A stretch of DNA of 64,000 nucleotides from an uncultured Eubacteriales bacterium (GCA_949296115.1 CASFNR010000003.1:1-64000), one strand, 5' to 3'. Numbered from the stretch's first letter, positions 32,644-41,911 are shown. Program-made: numbers and translations. The notes: a model not told the origin generated them from the sequence alone.

Positions 32644-33342
32644 TTAGGTATGTGCAATGATAGCCCGGTTCACGCCCTCGTAAGCCCCCCGGGGCAGGGG
32701 AATCCGGGAACCGTCGCTGAGCTGAATCTCCGTTTTCGTCACCCGGCGGATCAGGGACAGATTCACAATCCAGGACCGGCCCACCCGATAGAAGCGGCTG
32801 TCCAGCATCTGTTCCAATTCCCCAAGGGTCATCTTTACGGTGACGTCCGACGAAGCGTGGATGGTCACATAGTTTCCCTGTACCTGGGCGCTGCGAATCT
32901 GATAAATGGGAATCCGGACCATTTCCCCGCCGGTTTCAAAGGGCAGCACCCGCTCGTTCCGGGCGGCCTTTTCCGCGGCACGGCTGAGAACGGCGGATAG
33001 CTTCTCCTCCTTCACCGGCTTCATGAGATAGTGAAGGGCGGCGACCTCATAGCCCTCGGAGATGTAGTCGGAGTAGCCGGTGATGAAAATGATCTGGATG
33101 ATTTCGTTGTGGCGGCGGAGCTTTTTTGCCAGGGTGACGCCGTCCATGGCCCCCATCTCAATGTCCAGCAGGAGCATATCGTAGTCGTTTTCCTCCGGAT
33201 AGTGGAACAGAAACTGCTCCCCGGAGGCGTAGAAGTCCAGATGCACCCGGTGACCGGCCTGCTCCGCCCACCCCAGAACCAAGTCCCCGATGTACTGCCG
33301 GTCTGCTGCGCTGTCATCGCAAATGGCAATTTTGAAGGTCAC
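32644..33342 (-). CDS. LytTR family response regulator
   Basis: This 232-aa regulator has a receiver domain (residues 1-118, acidic pair DD at 9-10, phosphoacceptor Asp60 in LLLDIEM, Lys in YLMKPVK) and a LytTR DNA-binding domain (about 130-228, FYRVGRSWIVNLSLIRRV). GTG start at 33342 after AAGGGGG. It probably works with the GHKL kinase two genes downstream and may control the neighbouring ABC exporter, an arrangement common for peptide-related systems. Confidence 0.88.
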   Translation of the reverse strand: MTFKIAICDDSAADRQYIGDLVLGWAEQAGHRVHLDFYASGEQFLFHYPEENDYDMLLLDIEMGAMDGVTLAKKLRRHNEIIQIIFITGYSDYISEGYEVAALHYLMKPVKEEKLSAVLSRAAEKAARNERVLPFETGGEMVRIPIYQIRSAQVQGNYVTIHASSDVTVKMTLGELEQMLDSRFYRVGRSWIVNLSLIRRVTKTEIQLSDGSRIPLPRGAYEGVNRAIIAHT

Positions 33343-33382
33343 AGATACGCCCCCTTTCGGAAAAACAGAATGTTGGAAAAAT

Positions 33383-33409
33383 GCCCCTGCTTCCGGGGAA
33401 AGCAGGGGC
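33383..33409 (-). terminator. Terminator of metG
   Basis: GCCCCTGCTT/AAGCAGGGGC stem, followed on the minus strand by ATTTTTCC, 12 bases beyond the metG stop codon. Confidence 0.8.
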
Positions 33410-33420
33410 CGTTCCGATGA

Positions 33421-35391
33421 TCAGCAGAGCTTGGAGCCGGCGGGAATGGAATCGTCAATCATAATCAGATTCAGCTTTTCCTCGCCCTTTTCCTTGTGGA
33501 CGGCGCTGAGGAGCATACCGCAGCTCTCCCGGCCCATCATCTTCCGGGGCGGCAGGTTCACAATGGCCACCAGGGTCTTGCCCACCAGGTCCTCGGGCTT
33601 GTAATACTTGGCAATGCCGGAGAGAATCTGGCGGTCGGTGCCGGTGCCGTCGTCCAGGGTGAACTGGAGCAGCTTGTCGCTCTTCTTCACGGGAACGCAG
33701 GCCTTCACCTTCACCGCCCGGAAGTCACTCTTGCAGAAGGTATCGAAATCCACATTCTCCTGGGCGTAAGGCTCAATCTCCACAGCGGGCAGGGCTTCCT
33801 TCATGGCTTCCTGCCGCAGCTTTTCCAGCTCCGCCAGTTCCTTCTCCATGTCAATCCGGGGGAACAGGGCAGGACCGGCCACCGTGGCAACATCAGCAGG
33901 CAGCTTGCCGAACACTGCCAGACTGTCCCAATCCATCACTGCACCGCCCAGCCGCTTGGCGATTTCCTCGGCGGTCTGGGGCATGAAGGGGCTCAGCAGA
34001 CCGCCGCAGATCCGGACGGTCTCCAGCAGGTTATACAGCACCCGGGCCAGCCGGGGACTATTTTCCTCGCTCTTGGCCAGCACCCAGGGGGCGTTCTCGT
34101 CGATATACTTGTTGGCCCGGGAGATGACCTTGAACACCTCTGCCAAGGCGTTCTGGAAGGCATACTTCTCCATCTGCTCCTCATACTTGTCCCGCAGGCT
34201 GCCTGCCATGGCCAGCAGCTCGGCATCCTTATCTTCATCCCCCTGCTGTACCTGGGGCAGAGATGCGCCAAAGTATTTCTGGGCCATGGCAACGGTGCGG
34301 GATACCAGGTTGCCCAGGTCATTGGCCAGGTCCACGTTGATGGTGTTGATCAGCAGCTCGTTGGAGAAGTTGCCGTCGGAGCCGAAGGGGAAGGTCCGCA
34401 GCAGGAAGAACCGCAGGGCGTCCACCCCGAACCGCTCGGACAGCACATAGGGGTCCACCACGTTGCCCTTGGACTTGCTCATCTTGCCGCCGTCCAGCAG
34501 CAGCCAGCCGTGGCCAAAGACCTTCTTGGGCAGAGGCAGGTTCAGGCTCATCAGCATGGCAGGCCAGATGATGGAGTGGAACCGGACAATCTCCTTGCCG
34601 ATGAAGTGAACGTCTGCCGGCCAGAACTTTTCCAGGTCGTCATACTTGTCATTTTCAAAGCCCAGGGCGGTCATGTAGTTGAACAGGGCGTCAATCCACA
34701 CATACACCACATGGCCCGGGTCAAAGTCCACCGGCACGCCCCAGGTGAAGCTGGTCCGGGAGACGCACAGATCTTCAAGACCGGGCTTGATGAAGTTGTT
34801 CACCATCTCACTGACCCGGCTCCGGGGCTCCAGGAAGTCGGTATTCTCCAGCAGGTCCTGCACCCGGTCGGCGTATTTGCTCAGCCGGAAGAAGTAGGCC
34901 TCTTCCTCTGCATCCACACACTCCCGGCCGCAGTCGGGGCACTTGCCGTCCACCAGCTGGCTCTCGGTCCAGAAGGACTCACAGGGCTTGCAGTATTTGC
35001 CCACATATTTGCCCTTGTAGATGTCTCCGTTGTCGTACATCTTCTTGAAAATCTTCTGGATGGCGGCCACATGGTAGTCGTCGGTGGTGCGGATGAACCG
35101 GTCGTAGGAGATGTTCATCAGCTTCCACAGATCCAGCACGCCTTTTTCGCCGGTGACAATGTTGTCCACGAACTGCTGGGGAGTGACCCCGGCTTCCTTG
35201 GCCTTATCTTCAATTTTCTGACCGTGTTCGTCGGTGCCGGTGAGGAACATCACATCGTAGCCCTGGAGCCGCTTGAACCGGGCCATGGTATCCGTGGCCA
35301 CGGTGCAGTAGGCGTGGCCGATATGAAGCTTGGCCGAGGGATAGTAGATGGGGGTTGTGATGTAGTATTTACCCTTGCATTTTTCGCACAT
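33421..35391 (-). CDS. metG: Methionine-tRNA ligase
   Basis: This 656-aa enzyme charges tRNA-Met. The class I signatures are present: the HIGH motif in AKLHIGHAYC (about residues 17-26) and KMSKS in GGKMSKSKGN (about 307-316). A zinc-knuckle region with CKPC and CPDCGREC (about 135-160) is also visible. An extra C-terminal tRNA-binding OB-fold domain (about 555-656, VKVKACVPVKKSDKLLQFTL) makes it a dimeric long form. AGGAGG precedes the ATG. The leader is a T-box riboswitch (35392-35647), so expression rises when uncharged tRNA-Met accumulates. Confidence 0.97.
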   Translation of the reverse strand: MCEKCKGKYYITTPIYYPSAKLHIGHAYCTVATDTMARFKRLQGYDVMFLTGTDEHGQKIEDKAKEAGVTPQQFVDNIVTGEKGVLDLWKLMNISYDRFIRTTDDYHVAAIQKIFKKMYDNGDIYKGKYVGKYCKPCESFWTESQLVDGKCPDCGRECVDAEEEAYFFRLSKYADRVQDLLENTDFLEPRSRVSEMVNNFIKPGLEDLCVSRTSFTWGVPVDFDPGHVVYVWIDALFNYMTALGFENDKYDDLEKFWPADVHFIGKEIVRFHSIIWPAMLMSLNLPLPKKVFGHGWLLLDGGKMSKSKGNVVDPYVLSERFGVDALRFFLLRTFPFGSDGNFSNELLINTINVDLANDLGNLVSRTVAMAQKYFGASLPQVQQGDEDKDAELLAMAGSLRDKYEEQMEKYAFQNALAEVFKVISRANKYIDENAPWVLAKSEENSPRLARVLYNLLETVRICGGLLSPFMPQTAEEIAKRLGGAVMDWDSLAVFGKLPADVATVAGPALFPRIDMEKELAELEKLRQEAMKEALPAVEIEPYAQENVDFDTFCKSDFRAVKVKACVPVKKSDKLLQFTLDDGTGTDRQILSGIAKYYKPEDLVGKTLVAIVNLPPRKMMGRESCGMLLSAVHKEKGEEKLNLIMIDDSIPAGSKLC

Positions 35392-35647
35392 AGCAGATCC
35401 TCCTGAAAATACAAAATCGCCCTGGGATAACCCAAGGGCGACAAAAACTGACGCGGTACCACCTTGTTTTGCGGAAGCAGCGCTTCCGCCTCAACATCGC
35501 TGTAACGGGCGACCCCGGGAGCGGCTACCTATCGACGCTCCGGCTCCGAGACCATGTTCCGCCGCCGCCGCCGTACCCCCTCTCACCTTCCGGGGCTCTC
35601 TGAACGGAGCAAACAGCCTACTCTTCTCATCCCAGCCTTTTCCTATC
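35392..35647 (-). promoter_or_regulatory. T-box riboswitch leader (methionine)
   Basis: On the minus strand the diagnostic antiterminator sequence AACAAGGTGGTACCGCG covers 35452-35468. A terminator stem (35418-35440, CGCCCTTGGG/CCCAGGGCG plus TTTT) sits just before the metG ribosome site. The stem I 5' side with GATGAGAAGAGTA and a GAACATGG loop that could be the specifier (codon ATG) lie upstream. All match a methionine T-box. Confidence 0.9.
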
Positions 35648-35653
35648 CCGGTC

Positions 35654-35683
35654 ATTATAGCTCGGTTTTACCGGATTTGTCAA
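35654..35683 (-). promoter_or_regulatory. Sigma-A promoter of the metG leader
   Basis: Minus-strand TTGACA (35678-35683), 18-bp spacer, TATAAT (35654-35659). Confidence 0.85.
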
Positions 35684-35702
35684 CACCCAATCGGGAAAAG
35701 TC

Positions 35703-36779
35703 CTAGTTTTCCTTCCGGGTCAGCCACATGGCCACCGCCACGGCGCTGATGCCGCCCACCAGCTTGCCCACAATCATGGCTCCGATCATCTCGGGGGCAA
35801 AGCCCGCAGTAAAGCCCAGGTGGTCGCCGAATACAAAGGCGGCGGACACGGCAAAGGCGATGTTGATGACCTTGCCCCGCTGGTTCATCTCCTTCACCAG
35901 GCCGAAGGTGGCGATGGAGTTTGCAAGACTGGCAATCAGTCCTGCCGCTGCGGCATCGTTGATGCCCAGCAGCCGCCCCACCGCCATCAGAGGCTTTCGC
36001 AGGGCTTTGGTCAGCACGAACACCAGGGGGAAGGCGCCCGCCAGTACAATGGCGATGGTGCCCACCGTGGCGAAGCCCTCGGAGATGGGGGCCATGCCGG
36101 GAATCACAACGTAGCCCGTCAGAGCCTCCACAATGGAGGCCGCCAGACCCACGGTGACGATGGCCACCACCACCTTACCGAACAGCTCAAAGCCCCGGAT
36201 CATGGCGTTTTCCGCCCGCCACAGCCCAAGGGCAATCAGCGCCGCCAGCAGGGCAATGGGAATCAGGTTCCGCAGCACCATCATCACCGGGTACCCCGCC
36301 GTCAGGCCGCCGAAGAACACCCCCACCGGGATGGTCACAATGCCGCAGAGGATGCCCTTGGCCAGCACCCCCCGATCCTTCTCTTCCAGAATGCCCATGG
36401 CTACGGGGATGGTAAAGACAATGGTGGCCCCCAGCATGGAGCCGGTAATCACGCCGCCCAGCATGGCTGCCCGGTGATCCTCCGTCATTTCCAGGGCCAG
36501 AGCCCCGCCGCCCATGTCGCAGGCCAGAATGGACCCGGCGAACATGGCCGGGTCCGCCCCCAGCACCCGGTAAAAGGGTACCACCACCGGCTTCAGAATC
36601 GCCGCCAGCACCGGAGCCAGGGTCACGATTCCCACCATGGCCAGGGCCAGGGAGCCCATGGCCAGAATTCCGTTTTCAAACTCCTGACCAAGCCCCCAGC
36701 GGTTGCCGAAGATCCGGTCCAGCCCGCCCAGCAGGGCGAAGGCTGCCATCACCCAGATCAAGATTTCATGAAAAGACAT
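35703..36779 (-). CDS. eutH: Ethanolamine transporter EutH
   Basis: This 358-aa protein has about ten membrane helices and the conserved EutH segments FAGSILACDMGGGALALEM and GDHLGFTAGFAPEMIGAMIV. EutH lets ethanolamine enter the cell. It is the last gene of the eut operon, 46 bases after eutN. ATG 36779 was chosen; GAGGTGACGGATC lies upstream. No own promoter is evident. Confidence 0.95.
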   Translation of the reverse strand: MSFHEILIWVMAAFALLGGLDRIFGNRWGLGQEFENGILAMGSLALAMVGIVTLAPVLAAILKPVVVPFYRVLGADPAMFAGSILACDMGGGALALEMTEDHRAAMLGGVITGSMLGATIVFTIPVAMGILEEKDRGVLAKGILCGIVTIPVGVFFGGLTAGYPVMMVLRNLIPIALLAALIALGLWRAENAMIRGFELFGKVVVAIVTVGLAASIVEALTGYVVIPGMAPISEGFATVGTIAIVLAGAFPLVFVLTKALRKPLMAVGRLLGINDAAAAGLIASLANSIATFGLVKEMNQRGKVINIAFAVSAAFVFGDHLGFTAGFAPEMIGAMIVGKLVGGISAVAVAMWLTRKEN

Positions 36780-36825
36780 GATCCGTCACCTCATCCCCGG
36801 CAGGACATCCCAGAACGTCCTGCCT

Positions 36826-37056
36826 CTATTTTTGGTCCACAATGGCCACCACGGCGGCATCCACCGGCGCGTCCATACAGTATCGGGCCGCCACGGTGCC
36901 CGTGGCCAGCAGTACCCGGTCGCCGGTACCGGCCCCTACCTGGTCCGCCGCTACGATGGTTTCTCCGTTGGCTTCCACCACCAGGAAGGTCTGCCCCTGT
37001 AAACAAGGTGCCTTCCGGGTGGCCCAGATGGCCCCTACCACATTTCCTACCTTCAT
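36826..37056 (-). CDS. eutN: Microcompartment vertex protein EutN
   Basis: This 76-aa protein is of the EutN/CcmL family, whose pentamers cap the corners of the polyhedral shell. Conserved blocks: MKVGNVVGAIWATRK, VVEANGETIVAADQVGAGTG and MDAPVDAAVVAIVD. It is slightly shorter than most EutN proteins but complete. Its ATG overlaps the stop of the upstream hypothetical gene by 4 bases. Confidence 0.93.
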   Translation of the reverse strand: MKVGNVVGAIWATRKAPCLQGQTFLVVEANGETIVAADQVGAGTGDRVLLATGTVAARYCMDAPVDAAVVAIVDQK

Positions 37057-37451
37057 TTCGTTCCCTCCATAATCTCCCTGGCCAGGGGTGTGAGCACCGC
37101 TCCGGGGCTGGGCTGCCGCCCGGTGGAGCGGAGAATCCGGGCTTCTTCCGCCGTAATCAGCTTTTTCCGTCCGCCGTCGGTGAACAGCACGCCCCAGTTT
37201 TTCAGCTCCCGCTGGGCAGCCGTCAGGCTGGCGGACAGGGCCCGGTTTTTTGGCGCCTCCGGCAGACCGGGGGTGTACAGATACACCGGCTTTCCCTCCG
37301 CCAGGGCCTGGAGCACCGGCTCCTCCTGGAACCGCAGCAGCTGAGACAGCCCCAAGGAACCGATCACAACCGCTTCGTAAGGCGGCTCGGTGACATAGGA
37401 ATACCCCAGTTCCGGCCCCGGCTCCTTGCCGATGAGCAGGGCCCGGGTCAT
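37053..37451 (-). CDS. Hypothetical protein of the ethanolamine operon (132 aa)
   Basis: No named family is recognised. The N-terminal part (ALLIGKEPGPELGYSYVTEP, then YEAVVIGSLGLSQLLRF) looks like an alpha/beta fold, and the C-terminal segment is helical with AEEARILRSTGRQPSPGAVL. Genes in this position, between pduL/eutD and eutN, occur in clostridial eut operons, but I know of no assigned function. ATGA overlap with pduL upstream and overlap with eutN downstream show tight co-translation. It probably acts inside or at the microcompartment. Confidence 0.7.
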   Translation of the reverse strand: MTRALLIGKEPGPELGYSYVTEPPYEAVVIGSLGLSQLLRFQEEPVLQALAEGKPVYLYTPGLPEAPKNRALSASLTAAQRELKNWGVLFTDGGRKKLITAEEARILRSTGRQPSPGAVLTPLAREIMEGTK

Positions 37452-38050
37452 GGGAGAATCCTCCCCAGGTCCCCCTTGGCAAAGCCGCAGGCGTTGGCTT
37501 CGTCGTAGTCCAGATGGACATAGGAGGCAAAGTCCGGACTAACCCGCACTGCCACGTCCTCGAAAATCACCGGCCGGGCGGTGAAGGTGCGAAGCTTTAC
37601 CGTCTGTTTGTCTTTCACCCCGAAATTCCGGGCGTCCTCCGGGGTCAGGTGAATGTGCCGCTGGGCGGCAAGAACGCCTTGCCCCAGGGTAACGGAGCCC
37701 TTGGGACCGGCAAGGGTTGCCCCCGGCGTGCCGGAGACGTCTCCGGACAGCCGCACCGGGGGATCAATCCCCAGGACCCGTCCGTCGGTGAGGGAAATCT
37801 CCACCTGGGCCTCCTTCCGTTCCGGCCCCAGCACCGCCACGTTTTCAAACTGCCCCTTGGGCCCGATCACCGTGACCCGCTCGTTGGCCAGGTACTGCCC
37901 CGGCTGGGACAGAGGACGTTTTGGCGTCAGGGGATGACCGAACAGGATATTTGCCTGTTCCTTTGTCACATGGACATGGCGGCCGGAGGCTTCCAGCTCC
38001 ACAAACAGCCGGTGAACCAGCTGTTCGGTCAGCATCAGAATCTGCTCCAT
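37448..38050 (-). CDS. pduL: PduL-type phosphate acetyltransferase (EutD role)
   Basis: This 200-aa enzyme converts acetyl-CoA and phosphate to acetyl-phosphate inside the microcompartment, recycling CoA. Both PduL halves are present with their metal-binding histidines: ASGRHVHVT (about 22-30) and AAQRHIHLTPEDARNFGV (about 125-142). The first 18 residues (MEQILMLTEQLVHRLFVE) form an amphipathic helix typical of shell-targeting peptides. ATG 38050 follows GGAGGGGC-like sequence. It is coupled to the next gene by ATGA. Confidence 0.93.
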   Translation of the reverse strand: MEQILMLTEQLVHRLFVELEASGRHVHVTKEQANILFGHPLTPKRPLSQPGQYLANERVTVIGPKGQFENVAVLGPERKEAQVEISLTDGRVLGIDPPVRLSGDVSGTPGATLAGPKGSVTLGQGVLAAQRHIHLTPEDARNFGVKDKQTVKLRTFTARPVIFEDVAVRVSPDFASYVHLDYDEANACGFAKGDLGRILP

Positions 38051-38061
38051 GGTGCCCCTCC

Positions 38062-39501
38062 TTATCCCAGCCGCTCCAGAATCTTTTCTGTGAGCAGCTC
38101 CACCAGTTCCGGGTTGACCGCAACAGCGGGGACTGGCCTTTCCGGAGCGCCCTGCTCCGTATCCCAGGCCACCCGGCGGATGTTGATCAGGTCCAGGGGA
38201 GAGATATTGTTGGAGGAGCTGCTGCCTCCCACTGCGCCGCAGCCCAGGGTCAGGGCGGGGAAGAGACCGGTGGTAGCGCCGATGCCTCCCAGAGCCGCCG
38301 GGGTGTTCACCAGGAACCGGGACACGGGAATCTTTTCCGCAAAGCGGCGGATGATGTCCCGGTCCTGGGCGTGCATGGCGAAGGTATGGCCGCTGCCCTC
38401 GTGGGTGAGAATCTTCACGCACATGGACAGCACCGCCTCCTCACTGTTCATTACATAGAAGGCCAGCACCGGGCAGAGCTTTTCCATGGAGTAGGGGCGG
38501 GAAGGACCGGCCTCTTCCTCCCGGGCAACCAGCACTCTGGTGCCCTGGGGTACGGAAAAGCCTGCCAATTCCGCCAGTTTTCCGGCGGATTTTCCCACGA
38601 TGTCCGGATTCAGGGTTCCGTTGGGCCGGAACAGAAGTTTGCCGAGCTTCCCGGCATGCTCCTCGTTCATGAAATAGAACCCCAGCTTTTCGCCCTCCCG
38701 GCGCACCTTCTCTTCCATGCCCTTTTCCACAATGATGCTCTGCTCCGAAGCGCAGACGGTGCCGTTGTCAAAGGTTTTGGACCGGGCAATGCAGTCCAGG
38801 GCCTTGGCCACGTCGGCAGTGTGGTGGATATAAGCCGGGCCGTTGCCTGCGCCAACCCCGATGGCGGGCTTTCCGGAGGAATAGGCGGATTTCACCATGG
38901 CGGGGCCGCCGGTGGCGAGAATCAGCTTGACAGGCCCCGCTTGCATCAGCTCCTGGCACCCCTGCAGAGAGGGAATGCTGAGACAGGCCACGCTGCCTGC
39001 GGGAGCCCCGGCGGCTTCCGCAGCTGCCGCCACAATTTCCGCTGCCTTCCGGGTGCAGGCCAGCGCCTTGGGATGGGGGGAAAAGACGATGCTGTTTCCC
39101 GCCTTCAGGGCGATCATGGCCTTGTAGCACACCGTGGAGGTGGGGTTGGTGCTGGGGACGATGGCGGCGATGACTCCCACCGGCACCCCGATTTCCCAGA
39201 GCCGGTCCCGGGGATTCTCGCTGAGCACCCCCACGGTTTTCATTCCCCGGATGGCCTGGGCCAGGGTCCGGGAAGCGAAGAGATTCTTGGTTGTCTTGTC
39301 TTTCACATTGCCGAAGCCGGTTTCCTGAACCGCCAGTTCCGCCAGTATGGGGGCCTGGTCCGCAAACGCCTTGGCAATTGACTCTACAATGGCGTCCAGC
39401 TTTTCCTGGGGCATCTGGGCCAGGACCTGCTGGGCCGTTTCTGCTGCCGCCGCCAGGGTGCGGGCCTCCTGACGGGCAGCCAAATCTTGATCCAGTTCCA
39501 T
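38062..39501 (-). CDS. eutE: Acetaldehyde dehydrogenase (acetylating) EutE
   Basis: This 479-aa enzyme oxidises acetaldehyde to acetyl-CoA with NAD+ and CoA. The aldehyde-dehydrogenase core is clear: VPVGVIAAIVPSTNPTSTVC, ATGGPAMVKSAYSSGKPAIG, DNGTVCASEQSIIV with the catalytic Cys, and HEGSGHTFAMHAQD. A helical N-terminal extension of about 35 residues may be the encapsulation peptide. AAGGAGG precedes the ATG, 11 bases after eutB. Confidence 0.95.
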   Translation of the reverse strand: MELDQDLAARQEARTLAAAAETAQQVLAQMPQEKLDAIVESIAKAFADQAPILAELAVQETGFGNVKDKTTKNLFASRTLAQAIRGMKTVGVLSENPRDRLWEIGVPVGVIAAIVPSTNPTSTVCYKAMIALKAGNSIVFSPHPKALACTRKAAEIVAAAAEAAGAPAGSVACLSIPSLQGCQELMQAGPVKLILATGGPAMVKSAYSSGKPAIGVGAGNGPAYIHHTADVAKALDCIARSKTFDNGTVCASEQSIIVEKGMEEKVRREGEKLGFYFMNEEHAGKLGKLLFRPNGTLNPDIVGKSAGKLAELAGFSVPQGTRVLVAREEEAGPSRPYSMEKLCPVLAFYVMNSEEAVLSMCVKILTHEGSGHTFAMHAQDRDIIRRFAEKIPVSRFLVNTPAALGGIGATTGLFPALTLGCGAVGGSSSSNNISPLDLINIRRVAWDTEQGAPERPVPAVAVNPELVELLTEKILERLG

Positions 39502-39511
39502 GGTTCCCTCC

Positions 39512-40876
39512 TTAGAACAGCAGGCTGGAGCCGTCTCCGGCCTTCTTTGTCAGTTTGCCGTTCTCCACAAAGCCCATCTTCTCCAGCCAGCGCTGGAATT
39601 CCGGGATGGCGGTCTTGCAGGTCAGTTCCCGCAGGGCAGCGGTCTCCCGGAAGCCGGTGGTCTGGTAGTTGAGCATGATGTCATCCCCGTGGGGGATGCC
39701 CATGAAGTAATTGCACCCCGCCAGGGTCAGAAGGCTGGCCAGATTCTCAATGTCGTTCTGATCTGCCTTCATGTGATTGGTGTAGCAGCAGTCGCAGCCC
39801 ATGGAGATACCGGTGAGTTTGCCCATGAAGTGATCCTCCAGGCCCGCCCGGGTCACCTGCCGGGCGTCGTACAGGTATTCCGGCCCGATGAACCCCACCA
39901 CCGTGTTCACCAGGAAGGGCTGGAAACGCTTGGCAAAGCCGTAGCACCGGGCCTCCATGGTCACCTGGTCGGTGCCGTGGTGGGCGTTGGAGCTGAGCTC
40001 GGAGCCCTGGCCGGTCTCAAAGTACATCACGTTGGGCCCTTCCGCCGTGCCCTCTTTCAACAGCAGCTGCCGGGCCTCCTCCAGGGTCGCCGCCGAGAAG
40101 CCGAAGGCCTCGTTGCCCTTCTGACTGCCGGCGATGGACTGAAAGATCAGGTCGCAGGGAGCGCCTGCCCGGACCGCCTTCATCTGAGCGGTGACGTGGG
40201 CCAGGACACAGATCTGGGTGGGAATCTGCCAGTGCTCCTTGATCTCCTGGAACCGGCGCAGCACCTTGCCCACCTGCTCCGGGCTGTCCGTCACCGGGTT
40301 CAGGCCGATGACTGCATCCCCTGCGCCGAAGCTCAGCCCTTCCAGGGTGGAGGCGGTGATGCCCTCCGGATCGTCGGTGGTATGGTTGGGCTGGAGTCGG
40401 CAGCTCAGGGTGCCGGGCAGGCCGATGGTGGTATTGCAGTGGGCGGTAACGGTGATTTTCTGAGCAGCGTAGATCAGATCCAGGTTGCTCATCAGCTTGC
40501 ACACCGCCGCAATCATCTCTGCCGTCAGACCCCGGCTGCATTTGCGGATGTCGTCGCCGGTGGTGGTCTCCGAGAGAATCCACTCCCGCAGCTCTGACAC
40601 CGTCCAGTTCCGGATTCTGGCGTAGGCTGCCTCGTTCACATCGTCCTGAATAATCCGGGTGACTTCGTCCTCTTCATAGGGAACCGCCGGACTCTCCCGC
40701 AGATCCCCCAGGGTCAGGGCGGAGAGCACCACCTTGGCCGCCACCCGCTCCTGGGCGGACTGGGCTGCCAGCCCTGCCAGCTTGTCCCCGGTTTTCTCCT
40801 CGTTGGCCTTGGCCAGCACTTCCTTGATGGACGAAAATGTGTAAGTTTTCCCCAACAGGGTGGTTTTCAGCTTCAT
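39512..40876 (-). CDS. eutB: Ethanolamine ammonia-lyase large subunit
   Basis: This 454-aa protein is the catalytic subunit of the adenosylcobalamin-dependent lyase that splits ethanolamine into acetaldehyde and ammonia. Recognisable blocks: FGAGDAVIGLNPVTDSPEQV, LAHVTAQMKAV, FETGQGSELSSNAHHGTDQV, MGCDCCYTNHMKADQND, FMGIPHGDDIMLNYQTT. ATG 40876 has AAAGG at suitable spacing; ATG 40885 directly abuts that site. It is separated from eutC, its partner subunit, by eutL, eutM and eutT, which is unusual. A small hairpin overlaps the end of eutT, 40 bases upstream. Confidence 0.97.
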   Translation of the reverse strand: MKLKTTLLGKTYTFSSIKEVLAKANEEKTGDKLAGLAAQSAQERVAAKVVLSALTLGDLRESPAVPYEEDEVTRIIQDDVNEAAYARIRNWTVSELREWILSETTTGDDIRKCSRGLTAEMIAAVCKLMSNLDLIYAAQKITVTAHCNTTIGLPGTLSCRLQPNHTTDDPEGITASTLEGLSFGAGDAVIGLNPVTDSPEQVGKVLRRFQEIKEHWQIPTQICVLAHVTAQMKAVRAGAPCDLIFQSIAGSQKGNEAFGFSAATLEEARQLLLKEGTAEGPNVMYFETGQGSELSSNAHHGTDQVTMEARCYGFAKRFQPFLVNTVVGFIGPEYLYDARQVTRAGLEDHFMGKLTGISMGCDCCYTNHMKADQNDIENLASLLTLAGCNYFMGIPHGDDIMLNYQTTGFRETAALRELTCKTAIPEFQRWLEKMGFVENGKLTKKAGDGSSLLF

Positions 40877-40916
40877 AGTCTTCATCCTTTTGTGCCGAAT
40901 TCTGGTGGGGGCACGG

Positions 40917-41606
40917 TTAAGCCGTGCCCGCCGCCTTCTTCTGCACCATCAAAATATAGAGCATGCTGCTCATTCGGTTCAGCGCCCGGAGAATATCCGG
41001 CCGGGTGGGATTTCCATCCCGGTCCCGCAGGGCGGATACCGCCGCCAGCTCCGCTTCCCGGGCGGCGCACCGGGCCCGGTTCAGCCGGGCGATGACCAGC
41101 CCGTCCGACGCCTGGGGCATGAAGTGGGGCTGACCGTAGTAATCCTGGGGGAAATGGCTGCGCTTTCGCTGTTCTTCCTCGGTCAGTCCGCAGAGTGTTC
41201 CCGTCTCAAGAGGTTCCTCCAGAACCTCCCGGCGGATGATCTGCCGGGCCAGATTCAGGATTTCCCCCACGGGCTCCATCAGGCTTTTGTCTGTCAGCTG
41301 GCATAGAATCAGTTCTGCCTCCAGAGTGTCCATCCGCCCCCGGAACAGAATCCGGGGATGGTCTTTGGGTACCAGAACCTCGGCGTTCAGGTGGGTCAGA
41401 TGCTCCGGCTTTTCCTCCAGATAGCCGCCCCCCAGCAGCCGGTACCGCTCCGGCCGGGCCTGATCCGCCGGGAGAATCTGAATTCGCTCCCGGGTCAGAT
41501 AATCCCGGGCGCCGCTGGTGAGCTGGTCCCCTTTGCCCAGGTAGTACACCCGTTTTCCGTCCCGGTTGCGGATGTTTGCCCGGACGGCTTCCTCGTTGTA
41601 GAGCAT
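40917..41606 (-). CDS. eutT: Corrinoid adenosyltransferase EutT
   Basis: This 229-aa enzyme makes adenosylcobalamin, the cofactor of EutBC. The C-terminal half (about residues 110-225) is the cobalamin adenosyltransferase four-helix domain, with LIVLQ-like helices and NRARCAAREAELAAVSALRD and LNRMSSMLYILMVQKK. The N-terminal part with KRVYYLGKGDQLTSGARDYL is typical of EutT. Its ATG overlaps the eutM stop (TAATG). A hairpin GGGCACGG/CCGTGCCC spans its stop codon. Confidence 0.88.
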   Translation of the reverse strand: MLYNEEAVRANIRNRDGKRVYYLGKGDQLTSGARDYLTRERIQILPADQARPERYRLLGGGYLEEKPEHLTHLNAEVLVPKDHPRILFRGRMDTLEAELILCQLTDKSLMEPVGEILNLARQIIRREVLEEPLETGTLCGLTEEEQRKRSHFPQDYYGQPHFMPQASDGLVIARLNRARCAAREAELAAVSALRDRDGNPTRPDILRALNRMSSMLYILMVQKKAAGTA

Positions 41607-41911
41607 TATTTACCGCTGGGAGCGGAGGGATTGCTGCGCCCTTTGGGGAGGATGGCATCCACCTCCATGTGGGGCCGGGCGATGACGTGGACGGAAATCA
41701 GCTCGCCCACCTTCTCTGCTGCTGCGGCACCGGCGTCGGTGGCAGCCTTCACGGCGCCCACGTCGCCCCGAACCATCACGGTGACCAGACCGCCGCCGAC
41801 CTGCTCCTTGCCCACCAACTGCACATTGGCGGATTTGACCATGGCGTCCGCCGCTTCAATGGCGCCGATGAGGCCCTTTGTTTCGATCATACCCAGAGAA
41901 TTCGTATCCAT
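41606..41911 (-). CDS. eutM: Microcompartment hexameric shell protein EutM
   Basis: This 101-aa single-BMC-domain protein is of the EutM/PduA type, whose hexamers tile the shell facets and form the pore. It shows [40 protein letters not shown] and [20 protein letters not shown] 41911 is the family start. It is the only small BMC shell gene in this window; EutK and EutS homologues are not seen. Confidence 0.96.
   Translation of the reverse strand: MDTNSLGMIETKGLIGAIEAADAMVKSANVQLVGKEQVGGGLVTVMVRGDVGAVKAATDAGAAAAEKVGELISVHVIARPHMEVDAILPKGRSNPSAPSGK

Noticed and set aside
33496..35406. 636-codon frame antisense to metG
   Set aside because: Shadow of a GC-rich coding strand; His/Gln/Gly-rich composition without domains.
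35820..37508. 562-codon frame antisense to eutH/eutN
   Set aside because: Shadow frame with biased composition; eut genes on the other strand are certain.
37645..37848. Several Arg/Pro-rich short frames inside the eut genes
   Set aside because: Alternate-frame artefacts of high-GC coding sequence.
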